A stretch of 52,508 nucleotides of DNA, from assembly GCA_019694595.1 (NCBI GenBank), contig JAIBBQ010000023.1, positions 1 to 52,508 of the forward strand, written 5' to 3'. The position numbers and the translations under genes were made by a program. The DNA comes from Myxococcaceae bacterium. GTDB lineage: Bacteria; Myxococcota; Myxococcia; Myxococcales; Myxococcaceae. Positions 8,380 to 16,240 of the stretch are shown one piece after another. Position 1 is the stretch's first letter; each line of letters begins with the position of its first letter. The notes under the pieces are model-generated. The model was given only the letters and a program-made list of their open reading frames with translations. It searched no databases and had not been told where the DNA came from.

Positions 8380-8832
8380 GTGATGCGTGCGCGCAAAGCA
8401 GCGCCGGTGGCCACGGTCGACGTGCTGCGGAGCACCATCCGCGGGGCGGGGCTGCGCAGCACCGCGCCCAGGCTGGCGGTGCTCAAGCGCCTGATGGGGG
8501 CGGGCACGCCGGTGTCGCATTCCGAGCTCTACGACGAGCTGGCGCGCGAAGGCATGGACCGCACCACGGTCTACCGGAACCTGGTCGACCTCACCGACGC
8601 GGGGCTGGTCGAGCGCACCGACCTGGGTGACCACGTGTGGCGCTTCGAGCTCAAGCGGCTGGGCGAAGGCCCCAAGGTCGACAGCCACGCCCACTTCACC
8701 TGCACCGACTGCGGCACCGTGGCCTGCCTCGACGACGTCGAGGTGAAGGTGCGCGCCGGCCGGGCTCCGCGGGCGGTCGCCCGGCGAAAGGTGGAGGTCC
8801 AGCTGCGGGGCCTCTGTGACGACTGTGGCTGA
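8380..8832 (+). CDS. Fur-family metal-responsive transcriptional regulator
   Basis: The 150-residue protein has a winged-helix domain (about residues 15-85, with MDRTTVYRNLVDLTDAGLVER as recognition region) and a C-terminal metal-binding dimerisation part. Structural zinc ligands appear as CTDCG near 108 and CDDCG at the very end; a sensory-type His cluster HAHF precedes the first. Start is GTG 8380 or ATG 8383. The downstream DmeF exporter gene overlaps its last 17 bases, so this protein likely senses the metal that the exporter removes (zinc, cobalt or similar) and controls the operon. Fur, Zur and PerR subtypes cannot be separated from sequence alone. Confidence 0.9.
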   Translation: MMRARKAAPVATVDVLRSTIRGAGLRSTAPRLAVLKRLMGAGTPVSHSELYDELAREGMDRTTVYRNLVDLTDAGLVERTDLGDHVWRFELKRLGEGPKVDSHAHFTCTDCGTVACLDDVEVKVRAGRAPRAVARRKVEVQLRGLCDDCG

Positions 8833-9847
8833 GCTCGTGCACCAGGCGCCGGCCTCGCCGGTCTGCGTCGTCCACGAGGCGCCGGCGTCGCGCAAGAGCG
8901 AGGCGCGCACCCGGCAGGTGATCGCCGTCACCGGGCTGATGATGGTGGGCGAGATCGCCGCCGGGTGGTGGACCGGCTCGCTCGCGCTCCTGGCCGACGG
9001 CTGGCACATGGCCACCCACGTGGGCGCGCTGTCGCTCACCGGCTTCGCGTACTGGTACGCCCGGACCCGGGCGCGGCAGACCGAGTTCGCCTTCGGCACC
9101 GGCAAGGTCTACGCGCTCGCCGGCTACAGCAGCGCGGCGCTGTTGCTGGTGGCGGCGCTCGCCATGGGCTTCGAGGCGGTGCGGCGGCTGGCGACGCCGG
9201 AGGCGGTGGACTTCGCCGACGCGCTCCCGGTGGCGGTGCTGGGGCTCGTGGTCAACCTGCTGAGCGCCTGGCTGCTCGGCGACGGCGTGGAAGGCGGCCA
9301 CCAGCACGGGCCCGCGCACGACCACCATGGCCACGACCACCATGGCCACGACCACGACCATGCGCACGAGCACCACCACGCGCACGACCACGCCAAGGAC
9401 CACGGGCAGGGGCACGCTCACGGCCACGACGAGAACCTGCGCGCCGCGTACCTGCACGTGGTGGCCGACGCGCTCACCAGCGTGATGGCGATCGCCGCGC
9501 TGGTGGTGGGCCGCTGGCTGGGCTGGGCGTGGGCCGACCCGGTGGTGGCGCTCGTCGGCGGTGCGGTGATCCTCAAGTGGGGCATCGGGCTGATGCGCGA
9601 CTGCGCCGGCCAGCTGATGGACCTCGACCCCTCGGCGCCGAGCCGCGAGAAGATCCGCACCGCGCTGGAAGCCCACTCCCGGGTGCGGGTGGTCGACCTC
9701 CACCTGTGGTGCGTGGGGCCCGGCCGGTCGGTCTGCGTGCTCACGGTCGAAGCGCCGGCGGCACACACGCTCGACGAGCTGCGAGCGCTGGTGACGCGCA
9801 CGGTGAGCGTCACCCACCTGACGCTCGAGCTGCGGCCGCTCGGGTGA
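8816..9847 (+). CDS. dmeF: Cation diffusion facilitator (DmeF-like metal exporter)
   Basis: This inner-membrane proton/metal antiporter exports divalent cations such as Co, Zn or Cd. The 343-residue protein has six predicted membrane segments. The metal site is seen as LLADGWHMATH near residue 55 and its partner HVVADALTS near 218. A loop of nearly 50 residues between segments IV and V (about 162-208) is extremely rich in His and Asp (units such as HDHHGHD), a likely metal-collecting loop. FAFGTGKVYALAGYSSA fits DmeF more than other CDF subgroups. The GTG start at 8816 lies inside the regulator gene; GTG 8825 is an alternative. The next gene overlaps its stop codon. Confidence 0.9.
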   Translation: MTTVAELVHQAPASPVCVVHEAPASRKSEARTRQVIAVTGLMMVGEIAAGWWTGSLALLADGWHMATHVGALSLTGFAYWYARTRARQTEFAFGTGKVYALAGYSSAALLLVAALAMGFEAVRRLATPEAVDFADALPVAVLGLVVNLLSAWLLGDGVEGGHQHGPAHDHHGHDHHGHDHDHAHEHHHAHDHAKDHGQGHAHGHDENLRAAYLHVVADALTSVMAIAALVVGRWLGWAWADPVVALVGGAVILKWGIGLMRDCAGQLMDLDPSAPSREKIRTALEAHSRVRVVDLHLWCVGPGRSVCVLTVEAPAAHTLDELRALVTRTVSVTHLTLELRPLG

Positions 9848-10458
9848 GCGCGGCCTGGGACTTCCGCCTGCCCGGCGACGAGCCGGTGATGCAGGCGCTC
9901 AACGGCACCGGGCTGCGCGGCCTCGACGCGCTCGCCGCCGCGGCCTCGAGCCCCTGGTTCGGCCTGCCGGTGCTGCTGGTGATGGCCGTCTGGCTGCTGG
10001 TGCGGCGCACCCGCGCGCCGGGGTGGGCACTGCTGCAGCTGTTCCTCGCGGTGGGGGTCACCGACTTCGTGGGCTCGCACCTGCTCAAGCCCTGGGTGGG
10101 GCGGGTGCGGCCGTGCTTCAGCGGCTTCGCGGAGCACGTGCGGCTGATGGTGGTGGTCGGCCACGGCTCGCCGTCGATGCCCAGCCTCCACGCGGCGAAC
10201 GCCTTCGCGGTCGCGGTGACGCTGCGCTACCTGGCTCCGGAGACGGCGGTGGTGATGTTCCCGGTGGCGGCGGTGATCGCCCTGAGCCGCATCTTCGTCG
10301 GGGTGCACTGGCCGAGCGACGTGCTGCTGGGCTCGACGTACGGCGTGCTGGTGGCCGTCGGGCTGGAGCGCCTGGTCCGCAAGCTCCGGGAGCGCGGCGC
10401 TGCACCGGCGGTGGTCGCCCCGGCCGAGGCTCAGCCGTCGAGCCGTTCTCTGCCCTGA
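9844..10458 (+). CDS. PAP2-family membrane phosphatase
   Basis: This is a lipid-phosphate phosphatase type enzyme, embedded in the inner membrane, such as those that dephosphorylate undecaprenyl pyrophosphate or phosphatidyl substrates. All three PAP2 motifs are present in the 204 residues: KPWVGRVRP near 84, PSMPSLHAAN near 112 and SRIFVGVHWPSD near 150. Several hydrophobic segments surround them. The GTG start overlaps the dmeF stop (GTGA), making this the third gene of a coupled fur/dmeF/PAP2 unit; why a lipid phosphatase travels with a metal exporter is unclear. Its last 28 bases overlap the end of the convergent histidine kinase gene. Confidence 0.88.
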   Translation: MSAAWDFRLPGDEPVMQALNGTGLRGLDALAAAASSPWFGLPVLLVMAVWLLVRRTRAPGWALLQLFLAVGVTDFVGSHLLKPWVGRVRPCFSGFAEHVRLMVVVGHGSPSMPSLHAANAFAVAVTLRYLAPETAVVMFPVAAVIALSRIFVGVHWPSDVLLGSTYGVLVAVGLERLVRKLRERGAAPAVVAPAEAQPSSRSLP

Positions 10459-11984
10459 GCGTCGAGCGCTTCGCGCACCGCGAGCAGGAGTTCCTGAGGC
10501 GAGAAGGGCTTGCGCAGCAGCTGCGCGCCGGGGGCGAGCGCGCGGCGGACCTGCGGCGAGTCGGCAGCGTGCCCGGACATCAGGAGCACCCGGGCTTCCG
10601 CGCGCAGCGGCCTCAGGCGCCCCGCGAGCTCGCCTCCGCCGAGGTACGGCATCATCACGTCGGCGAGCAGCAGGTCGATGGGGCCGTGGTGCTTCTCGGC
10701 GATGACCAGTGCCTCGCCCGCGCTGTTGGCTTCCAGCACCTGATACCCGTGCCGCTCGAGGACCTCCCGGGCCACCGCGCGCAGGGCGGGCTCGTCCTCG
10801 GTGATGAGAATGGTCTCGGTGCCGCTCAGGCGCGGTGAGCGCAGCGGTGCCACCGCGGCGACCGGGCCGCTGCCCTCGCAGCACGGCAGGTAGATGACGA
10901 ACTCGGTGCCCCGGCCGGGGGCGCTCTCGACCCAGATGGTGCCGCCCGACTGCTGCACGATGCTGCGCACCGTGGCCAGCCCGAGACCGGTGCCACGCCC
11001 CGGCGCCTTGGTGGTGAAGAACGGCTCGAAGACCCGGGTCCGGGTGGCCTCGTCCATGCCGGTGCCGCTGTCGCGCACCCGCAGGCGCACGTGGGGGCCC
11101 GGGCGCACCCCGAGGTGCCGCGACGCGAAGTCGGCCCCCAGCAGCACCTGGGCGGTCTCGATGAGCAGCTCGCCGCCCCGGGGCATGGCGTCCCTGGCGT
11201 TGGCGGTGAGGTTGAGCAGCACCTGCTCGACGCTGCCCGGGTCGATCTTCACCGCGCCCAGCCCTTCGCCGAGCCGCACGGTGACCTTCACCGGGTCGTC
11301 GGCCATGCGGCGAACGAGCTTCTCGGCGCCGGCGATGACCGGGTTGAGGTCGATGACCTGCGCGTCGGCCTTCGCGGTGCGGCTCAGGCCGAGGAGCTGC
11401 CGGGTGAGCGCCGAGGCGCGCTGCGCGGCGCTCTCGATCTGCTCCAGCGCCTCGCGCTGCAGCACGCCGCCCTGTGCCCCCTGGGCCTCGAGCTTGAGCT
11501 GCCCCAGGCCCGCGTAGCTGAGGATGATCGACAGCAGGTTGTTGAAGTCGTGCGCCACGCCGCTCGCCAGCTGGCCGATGGCCTCGAGCTTCTGCGACTG
11601 GCGCAGCTGGGCCTCGGTCCGCGCGAGATCGGCCGCCGCGGCCCGGGCATCGGTGACGTCGATGGTGAGGATGCAGATGCCTTCGGGCACCGGCAGGCTG
11701 CGCACCTCGAACCAACGCTCGGTGCCGTCAGGGAAGCGGAACGGCGTCTCCAGCCTGCCGTGGACCCGCCGGTCCATGGAGTCCTGGAGCATCTGGTGGA
11801 GCGGGGTGCCTTCGAAGCCGGGGTACGCCTCCATCGCGTTGCGGCCGATGAGGTAGTCCGCCGTGGAGCGGCTCTGCACGAGCGCCGCCTTGTTCAGGTA
11901 CAGGAACTTCCAGTCGAAGCTGACGACCTGGCAACCTTCGAGCAGGCTGTCGAGGACCGCCTCGGCGAGATGTGGCGACGTCAT
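10431..11984 (-). CDS. Hybrid sensor histidine kinase: PAS, HisKA, HATPase and receiver
   Basis: The 517-residue cytoplasmic protein reads in order: PAS-like sensor (about 10-115), dimerisation domain with the phosphoacceptor His in GVAHDFNNLLS near 144, ATPase domain with N-box NLTANARDAM near 247 and TGLGLATV near 320, and a receiver domain (about 388-505) whose phosphoacceptor Asp is in LLLADVMMP near 442. No membrane segment is present, so the PAS domain senses an internal signal. No separate response regulator lies next to it, so the output partner is elsewhere. The start at 11984 has a GGGGGTGG stretch upstream. Its 3' end overlaps the convergent PAP2 gene. Confidence 0.93.
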   Translation of the reverse strand: MTSPHLAEAVLDSLLEGCQVVSFDWKFLYLNKAALVQSRSTADYLIGRNAMEAYPGFEGTPLHQMLQDSMDRRVHGRLETPFRFPDGTERWFEVRSLPVPEGICILTIDVTDARAAAADLARTEAQLRQSQKLEAIGQLASGVAHDFNNLLSIILSYAGLGQLKLEAQGAQGGVLQREALEQIESAAQRASALTRQLLGLSRTAKADAQVIDLNPVIAGAEKLVRRMADDPVKVTVRLGEGLGAVKIDPGSVEQVLLNLTANARDAMPRGGELLIETAQVLLGADFASRHLGVRPGPHVRLRVRDSGTGMDEATRTRVFEPFFTTKAPGRGTGLGLATVRSIVQQSGGTIWVESAPGRGTEFVIYLPCCEGSGPVAAVAPLRSPRLSGTETILITEDEPALRAVAREVLERHGYQVLEANSAGEALVIAEKHHGPIDLLLADVMMPYLGGGELAGRLRPLRAEARVLLMSGHAADSPQVRRALAPGAQLLRKPFSPQELLLAVREALDAQGRERLDG

Positions 11985-12002
11985 GGAACCACCCCCGGGA
12001 GG

Positions 12003-12024
12003 ATCCCTAGCGCATCCCAGGGAT
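12003..12024. promoter_or_regulatory. Inverted repeat upstream of the histidine kinase gene
   Basis: ATCCCT (12003-12008) and AGGGAT (12019-12024) form a 6-bp inverted repeat with a 10-base spacer, ending 19 bases upstream of the kinase start at 11984. Its position fits an operator or leader hairpin; no known consensus is matched. Confidence 0.3.
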
Positions 12025-12038
12025 TCCTGCAGGGGTCC

Positions 12039-12056
12039 GGCCTCGCCAGCGAGGCC
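12039..12056 (-). terminator. Strong hairpin just after the STN/beta-helix gene
   Basis: GGCCTCG and CGAGGCC form a perfect 7-bp stem with a 4-base loop, 8 bases beyond the stop of the minus-strand gene that ends at 12064. There is no T run after it, so termination efficiency is uncertain. It would close the three-gene sigma factor operon. Confidence 0.42.
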
Positions 12057-12063
12057 TTCCGGC

Positions 12064-13434
12064 TCAGGCCAGGGGTACGGGGTCGAGATCGGCGACCGGC
12101 AGGCTGCCGCGGGCGGTCTGCCCGAAGCGGGTGCGCACGATGGCCCCCAGGGTGGCGGTCACCGCGGTGCCGACCACCAGTGGCCCCAGCACGGGAATGC
12201 GCGAGAGCAGCAGCATCGCCAGGATGCCCAGGGCGAGCGCGCTGGCCTGGGTCTTCTTGAGGCGGAAGGCGGGCAGCCGGGCGCCCAGCAGGTTCGAGAG
12301 CACCACCAGGCTCGCCACCACCGCGAGCGCGGCGAGCACCCAGAAGACCAGCGCCACCGGAATGCCCACCACGGTGAGGATGAGGAAGAGCGTGAGCGGC
12401 ACCGAGGCGACGGTGGCCAGGAGCCCGATGACGCCGTTGCGCACCGGCGCCGCCGACAGCTCGGCCTCGATGGCCTTCATGCGCTGGGGCGCGAACATCA
12501 TCAGCACGAAGCCCAGGCCGAAGAGCGAGGCGAACTGGAGCAGGAAGAGCGCGAGCGCCGAGGCCTCGCCGGCGCCCGAGGGGCTCGACGGCGGGCGGGC
12601 GGCGCCCACCGCGCGCGCGGCCACCGCCTGGCCGAGGCCCGAGCCTCCGAAGCTGACCACCTGGCCACCGACCTTGGCGCCCGGCTCGCGCACCACCGTG
12701 CCACCGAAGCTCACCGCGTCGCCGCCGACCTGGGCCGTGGGCTTGAGCACCACGTCGCCGCCGAAGGCCACCACGTCGCCCTTCACCTTGCCCTGGTCTT
12801 CGACCGTCACCGGGCCGCCCCAGCTCACCACGCTGTCGAGCTCCTCGTCGGCGTGCACGGTGACCGGGCCGCTGTGGCTGACCGAGGTGGAGCGCAGCTT
12901 CGATTCCTCGGCGCGGGCGCGGGCTTCCTCGGCCTTGGCCTTGGCCTCTTCCTTGAGCGCCTTCACCTGATCGCGCTGGGCCTCGCGCAGCTCCTGGGCG
13001 CGGTCCCGCGCCTCCTCGGCCTGGTCACGCGCGGCCTCGGCCCGCTCGGCGGCGGCCTCGGCCTCGGCCTTCAGCTGCTCCGCCACCGCGGCCGCGCTCG
13101 GCTGGGCCACCGCGGCCGGAGGGAGAACCGGCGGCACGGGGGCGACGGCCGGCGCGGGGGCGACCGGGGCCTGGGCCGCCGGCCTGAGCACGAAGAGCGT
13201 GCCTTCCTGGGTGACCTCGAGGCCGTAGGCCTTGGCGACGGTGCGCAGCGCGTCTTCGGGGCGGACGTCGGTGAGCATCACCTCGGCGGGCACGTCGAGC
13301 GGGCCGGTCACCACCAGGTTGAGCTTGCCGTCCTTCGCGAGGTGCTGGAGCGCCTCGCGCAGGGTGCCGTGAAACTCGAGCGACACCGTGTCCGGCGCGG
13401 CGGCGAGGAAGAGGACGAGGGCGAGGGACGTCAT
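12064..13434 (-). CDS. STN-domain / beta-helix repeat membrane protein of an ECF sigma operon
   Basis: The 456-residue protein has an unusual layout. It has a signal peptide (1-15) and then a region at about 16-85 resembling the secretin/TonB short N-terminal (STN) fold (GTLREALQHLAKDGKLNLVV ... VMLTDVRPEDALRTVAKAYG). Next come a proline/alanine linker, a charged coiled coil at about 115-190, and four bactofilin-like repeats at about 200-275 built around V-x-F/W-GG with KVKGD, QVGGD and KVGG turns. Four or so membrane spans (about 300-440) follow. In TonB-dependent transducers the STN domain talks to an anti-sigma factor, so a sensor role here is an inference. Its ATG overlaps the previous stop (ATGA). 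No complete family match is known to me. Confidence 0.72.
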   Translation of the reverse strand: MTSLALVLFLAAAPDTVSLEFHGTLREALQHLAKDGKLNLVVTGPLDVPAEVMLTDVRPEDALRTVAKAYGLEVTQEGTLFVLRPAAQAPVAPAPAVAPVPPVLPPAAVAQPSAAAVAEQLKAEAEAAAERAEAARDQAEEARDRAQELREAQRDQVKALKEEAKAKAEEARARAEESKLRSTSVSHSGPVTVHADEELDSVVSWGGPVTVEDQGKVKGDVVAFGGDVVLKPTAQVGGDAVSFGGTVVREPGAKVGGQVVSFGGSGLGQAVAARAVGAARPPSSPSGAGEASALALFLLQFASLFGLGFVLMMFAPQRMKAIEAELSAAPVRNGVIGLLATVASVPLTLFLILTVVGIPVALVFWVLAALAVVASLVVLSNLLGARLPAFRLKKTQASALALGILAMLLLSRIPVLGPLVVGTAVTATLGAIVRTRFGQTARGSLPVADLDPVPLA

Positions 13435-13895
13435 CGGGACACCGGTGCGCGAGAGAGGACCAGGCGACGGAACATGAGGAGCGGGAGCACCATGGCGGTG
13501 AGCAAGGTGAGGGTCAGCGGGAGCGCGGCGACCTGCCAGAGCGCGCCCAGGGCGGTGCCGGCGGCGAGCACCAGCTCGCGCGCGTCGAGCACCAGGCGGG
13601 TGAAGGCGAGCCCGAGGCCGCCGGAGCCTTGCGCGGCCAGCGCGCCCAGCCCGGCAGCGCCGGTGACCACCACGATGAGCGCGGACAGCACCTGGTCGGT
13701 GCGCGAGAAGGCCCGGGCCGGCGACGCCTCGACCCGCGCCATCACCCCGCGCAGGAAGCCCGGCGGGGGCAGGGGGTCGACCAGCCGCGAGAGGTCGTGC
13801 TCCAGGAGCCGGTGGGCTTCGAGCACCTGCGCGCGGGTCTCGGGGTCGAGGCCTGCGAGCTCGTGCTCGATGGCGTCGTCGTGCTCGGTGCTCAT
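13431..13895 (-). CDS. Membrane protein, probable anti-sigma factor
   Basis: The 154-residue protein has a charged cytoplasmic N-terminus (about 1-65) and two or three hydrophobic segments (about 68-88, 108-142). It lies directly between an ECF sigma factor gene and the STN-domain gene, with ATGA overlaps on both sides (13892-13895 and 13431-13434), the standard place for a membrane anti-sigma factor. The usual zinc-binding HxxxCxxC motif of many anti-sigma factors is absent, and no recognised family domain stands out, so the role is inferred from gene order and topology. Confidence 0.68.
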   Translation of the reverse strand: MSTEHDDAIEHELAGLDPETRAQVLEAHRLLEHDLSRLVDPLPPPGFLRGVMARVEASPARAFSRTDQVLSALIVVVTGAAGLGALAAQGSGGLGLAFTRLVLDARELVLAAGTALGALWQVAALPLTLTLLTAMVLPLLMFRRLVLSRAPVSR

Positions 13896-14509
13896 GCGCT
13901 CACCTCGGCGCCGGTGGTGGGGGCGAGGCGCTGGCGCAGCTTCTCTCGCGCGCGGAACAGGCGGGCCATGATGGTGCCGGGCGCCACGCCGAGGATGCCG
14001 GCGATCTCCTTCGTGGTGCGCTTCTGCACGTAATAGAGCGCCAGCACCTCGCGGTCGTCGACCTTGAGCGTGGCGAGCGCGGCCTCGAGCGAGCGGTGCT
14101 CCTGGGCGGTGATGGCGAGCGCCTCGGCGGACGCGGCGGGGCTCTCGAGGGTGGGGGCGTGATCGTCCACGTCCTCGGTCTTCACCCGCGCCCGCTGGCG
14201 CAGCAGGTCGAGGCAGAGGTTGCGCGCGATGGCCAGCACCCAGACGTCGAAGGGCCGCGACTCGTCGAAGCGGTCGAGATGCTGCCAGGCGCGCAGGAAC
14301 GCTTCCTGGGCCACCTCGGTCGCCTCGGCTTCGCGCGACAGGAGCCGCAGGCACAGGCCGTAGACCGGGCGCTGCACCTGCTTCACCAGCGACTCGAAGG
14401 CGTGGCGGTCGCCCTTGCGCGCCTTGCGCACGTCTTCCACGAAAGGAAGCGCGTCGTCGCCCATGAACGCGAAGGACCAGGACCTCACTGCGGAAGCGAT
14501 GGCATTCAC
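13892..14509 (-). CDS. ECF-type RNA polymerase sigma factor
   Basis: The protein is up to 205 residues, with region 2 (about 36-100, including EVAQEAFLRAWQHLDRFD and ARNLCLDLLRQRARV) and region 4 (about 145-195, including DREVLALYYVQKRTTKEIAG and GTIMARLFRAREKLRQRL). These two domains alone define the extracytoplasmic-function class. It directs transcription of a small stress or envelope regulon once its anti-sigma partner releases it; the two following genes are coupled by stop/start overlaps. The start is uncertain: GTG 14509 or ATG 14464 both lack a good ribosome site. Confidence 0.92.
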   Translation of the reverse strand: MNAIASAVRSWSFAFMGDDALPFVEDVRKARKGDRHAFESLVKQVQRPVYGLCLRLLSREAEATEVAQEAFLRAWQHLDRFDESRPFDVWVLAIARNLCLDLLRQRARVKTEDVDDHAPTLESPAASAEALAITAQEHRSLEAALATLKVDDREVLALYYVQKRTTKEIAGILGVAPGTIMARLFRAREKLRQRLAPTTGAEVSA

Positions 14510-14574
14510 AGCCAGCAGTACGGCTCGAAGGCCCCCTCATTGCTCCGGGGGGCACGACGACAAAACATCAACGA

Positions 14575-16152
14575 TCACTTGCGCTTGGGGGCCTGGGCGG
14601 CGCGATTCGCGGCGCGCTGGGCCTTCTTCTGCCGCGCAGCCTCGCGGAAGCTCAGGGGCTTCTCGTCGCGCCTGGGCTCCTGGGCGGGGGCGGGGGGCCG
14701 GGAATGGTAGCGGGCGTCGCGGGGCGGGCGCAGGCCGTCCTTCCGGGGGCGCTCGTCGCCCGCGCGCGGCGGCGGAGCGTCGGGGGCCTCGGCGGCAGCG
14801 GCGTCGCGCTCGGGGAAGCGGGGCCGCCGCGGGCCCTGGCGGCGCTCGGCTTCCCGGCGGAAGCGATCGCGCGGCGGGGCGATGCGCTCGGGCTTGGGGG
14901 CGCCGTCGCTGCCGTAGCGGCCGCGCTCCTGGCGCTCGGAGAAGCCTTCGGGGGCGGCGGCGAAGGGCACGCCTTCTTCGCGCTCGGTGAAGTGGAACAG
15001 GCGCTTCACCACCAGGGTGGCGTAGCTGCCGGGGGGCAGGGTGAAGGCGATGTTCACCTTGAGGAGCCCCTTGTTGAGCTCGTCGGGGCGCGGCTTGCCG
15101 AGCACCAGCTTGGCGGGGTTCACCAGCACCGGCCGCGGCTCGTGCTTGAAGAACAGGCGGCCCTGGGCGCCGGGCACCACGAGCTGGTCGAGGCGCAGCT
15201 TTTCCTTGCCCAGCGCCCACAGCGCCGCTTCCTGGATGCGGGGGTCGTCGAAGGTGGAGTCGGGCCCCAGCAGCGGGAACTGCGCCTGGCGGAGGAAGTC
15301 GAGCACCTCGCCGGACGCCTCGCGGTGGAAGAGCACCGAGCCCGCCTGGTACGGCATCACGAAGAGCGATTCCCGCGGCAGGCACAGCTGGAGCAAGCGC
15401 CGCACGCCTTCGTTCCAGAGGTAGCTCTGGAAGGTGAACAGCTGCATCGCGCGGTAGGCCTGGTCGAACTGCATGAAGGCGCCCAGGTAGTCCGTCGGGT
15501 CGTCGCGCAGCGCCTTGAGCACCCGGTAGTACTTGCGGTTGCCGGCGTAGGGGCAGTGGGCGCCCCAGTCGCCCCAGTTGTCTTTCCAGAACTGCTTCAC
15601 CTTGGCGTCTTCGCTGCGGTCGAGCTCGGACGGCACCGCGAGCATGTTGCGCATCGCGGCCTCGAAGTCGCCGCGCAGCAGGTCCTTGGCGATGAAGCCC
15701 TGGCCGTGCTTGAGCGAGCCGAAGCGCTGGCTGTCGAAGTAGTTCACCACGCCGAGCCGCTCGACTTCCGCGGCGGCGATGGTGAGCGAGGGCAGCTCGG
15801 CTTCCTTCACCGCGCGGGCGGTGACCGAGAAGCGGTTGGAGGTGATGTTGCGGGCCGACAGCGGCGCGTCGGTGTACCCGAGCAGCTTGAGCCGCATCAG
15901 CTCGTCTTGCCAGGCGACGTCGTGGCCGTGCACGGCGATGAGCTGCTCGGTGCGGCCCTGCTTGTCCTTGAGGCCGCAGTAGCTGATGGCGTCGGGCTTG
16001 AGCCCGAACTTCTCGCGGATCTTGGCCAGGGCCTCGAACGTCGAGAGCTTCTGCTTGTCCATCAGGTAGACGCGGTAGTCGCCGTCGTCGACCTGGTCGA
16101 AGCGGAAGGACTCCTTGACCGAGAAGTCCTCGGGTTTCTGCTTGAGCCGCAT
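14575..16152 (-). CDS. truD: tRNA pseudouridine(13) synthase TruD with a long basic C-terminal tail
   Basis: TruD converts uridine 13 of certain tRNAs to pseudouridine. The 525-residue protein shows the family core: catalytic Asp63 in YCGLKDKQGRTEQ, the SNRFSVTARA strand near 108, and NYFDSQRFGS near 137 with HGQGFIAKDLLRGD just after. The core ends at about residue 400. A tail of some 125 residues follows, dominated by Arg, Pro, Ala and Lys and evidently disordered; such a tail is absent from enterobacterial TruD and may bind RNA. It is divergent from the cyclase gene (88 bases apart) and upstream of the ECF operon on the same strand with a 65-base gap. Confidence 0.93.
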   Translation of the reverse strand: MRLKQKPEDFSVKESFRFDQVDDGDYRVYLMDKQKLSTFEALAKIREKFGLKPDAISYCGLKDKQGRTEQLIAVHGHDVAWQDELMRLKLLGYTDAPLSARNITSNRFSVTARAVKEAELPSLTIAAAEVERLGVVNYFDSQRFGSLKHGQGFIAKDLLRGDFEAAMRNMLAVPSELDRSEDAKVKQFWKDNWGDWGAHCPYAGNRKYYRVLKALRDDPTDYLGAFMQFDQAYRAMQLFTFQSYLWNEGVRRLLQLCLPRESLFVMPYQAGSVLFHREASGEVLDFLRQAQFPLLGPDSTFDDPRIQEAALWALGKEKLRLDQLVVPGAQGRLFFKHEPRPVLVNPAKLVLGKPRPDELNKGLLKVNIAFTLPPGSYATLVVKRLFHFTEREEGVPFAAAPEGFSERQERGRYGSDGAPKPERIAPPRDRFRREAERRQGPRRPRFPERDAAAAEAPDAPPPRAGDERPRKDGLRPPRDARYHSRPPAPAQEPRRDEKPLSFREAARQKKAQRAANRAAQAPKRK

Positions 16153-16240
16153 CGCATGGGTTTACACCGGCCCACAGCGGCGCGCTGCATTCGCTGACCG
16201 CTTGGGGGAACGGCCCTGCGTGCTAGGGTTTGGCCCCAGC

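Noticed and set aside
9300-9425. Repeated short units in the DmeF gene resembling a direct repeat or CRISPR
   Set aside because: They encode the His/Asp-rich loop in frame; spacing is irregular and no spacers exist.
14531-14553. GCCCCC/GGGGGC inverted repeat between truD and the sigma factor gene
   Set aside because: An 11-base loop and no T tract; could equally be random in GC-rich DNA, so I did not list it as a terminator.
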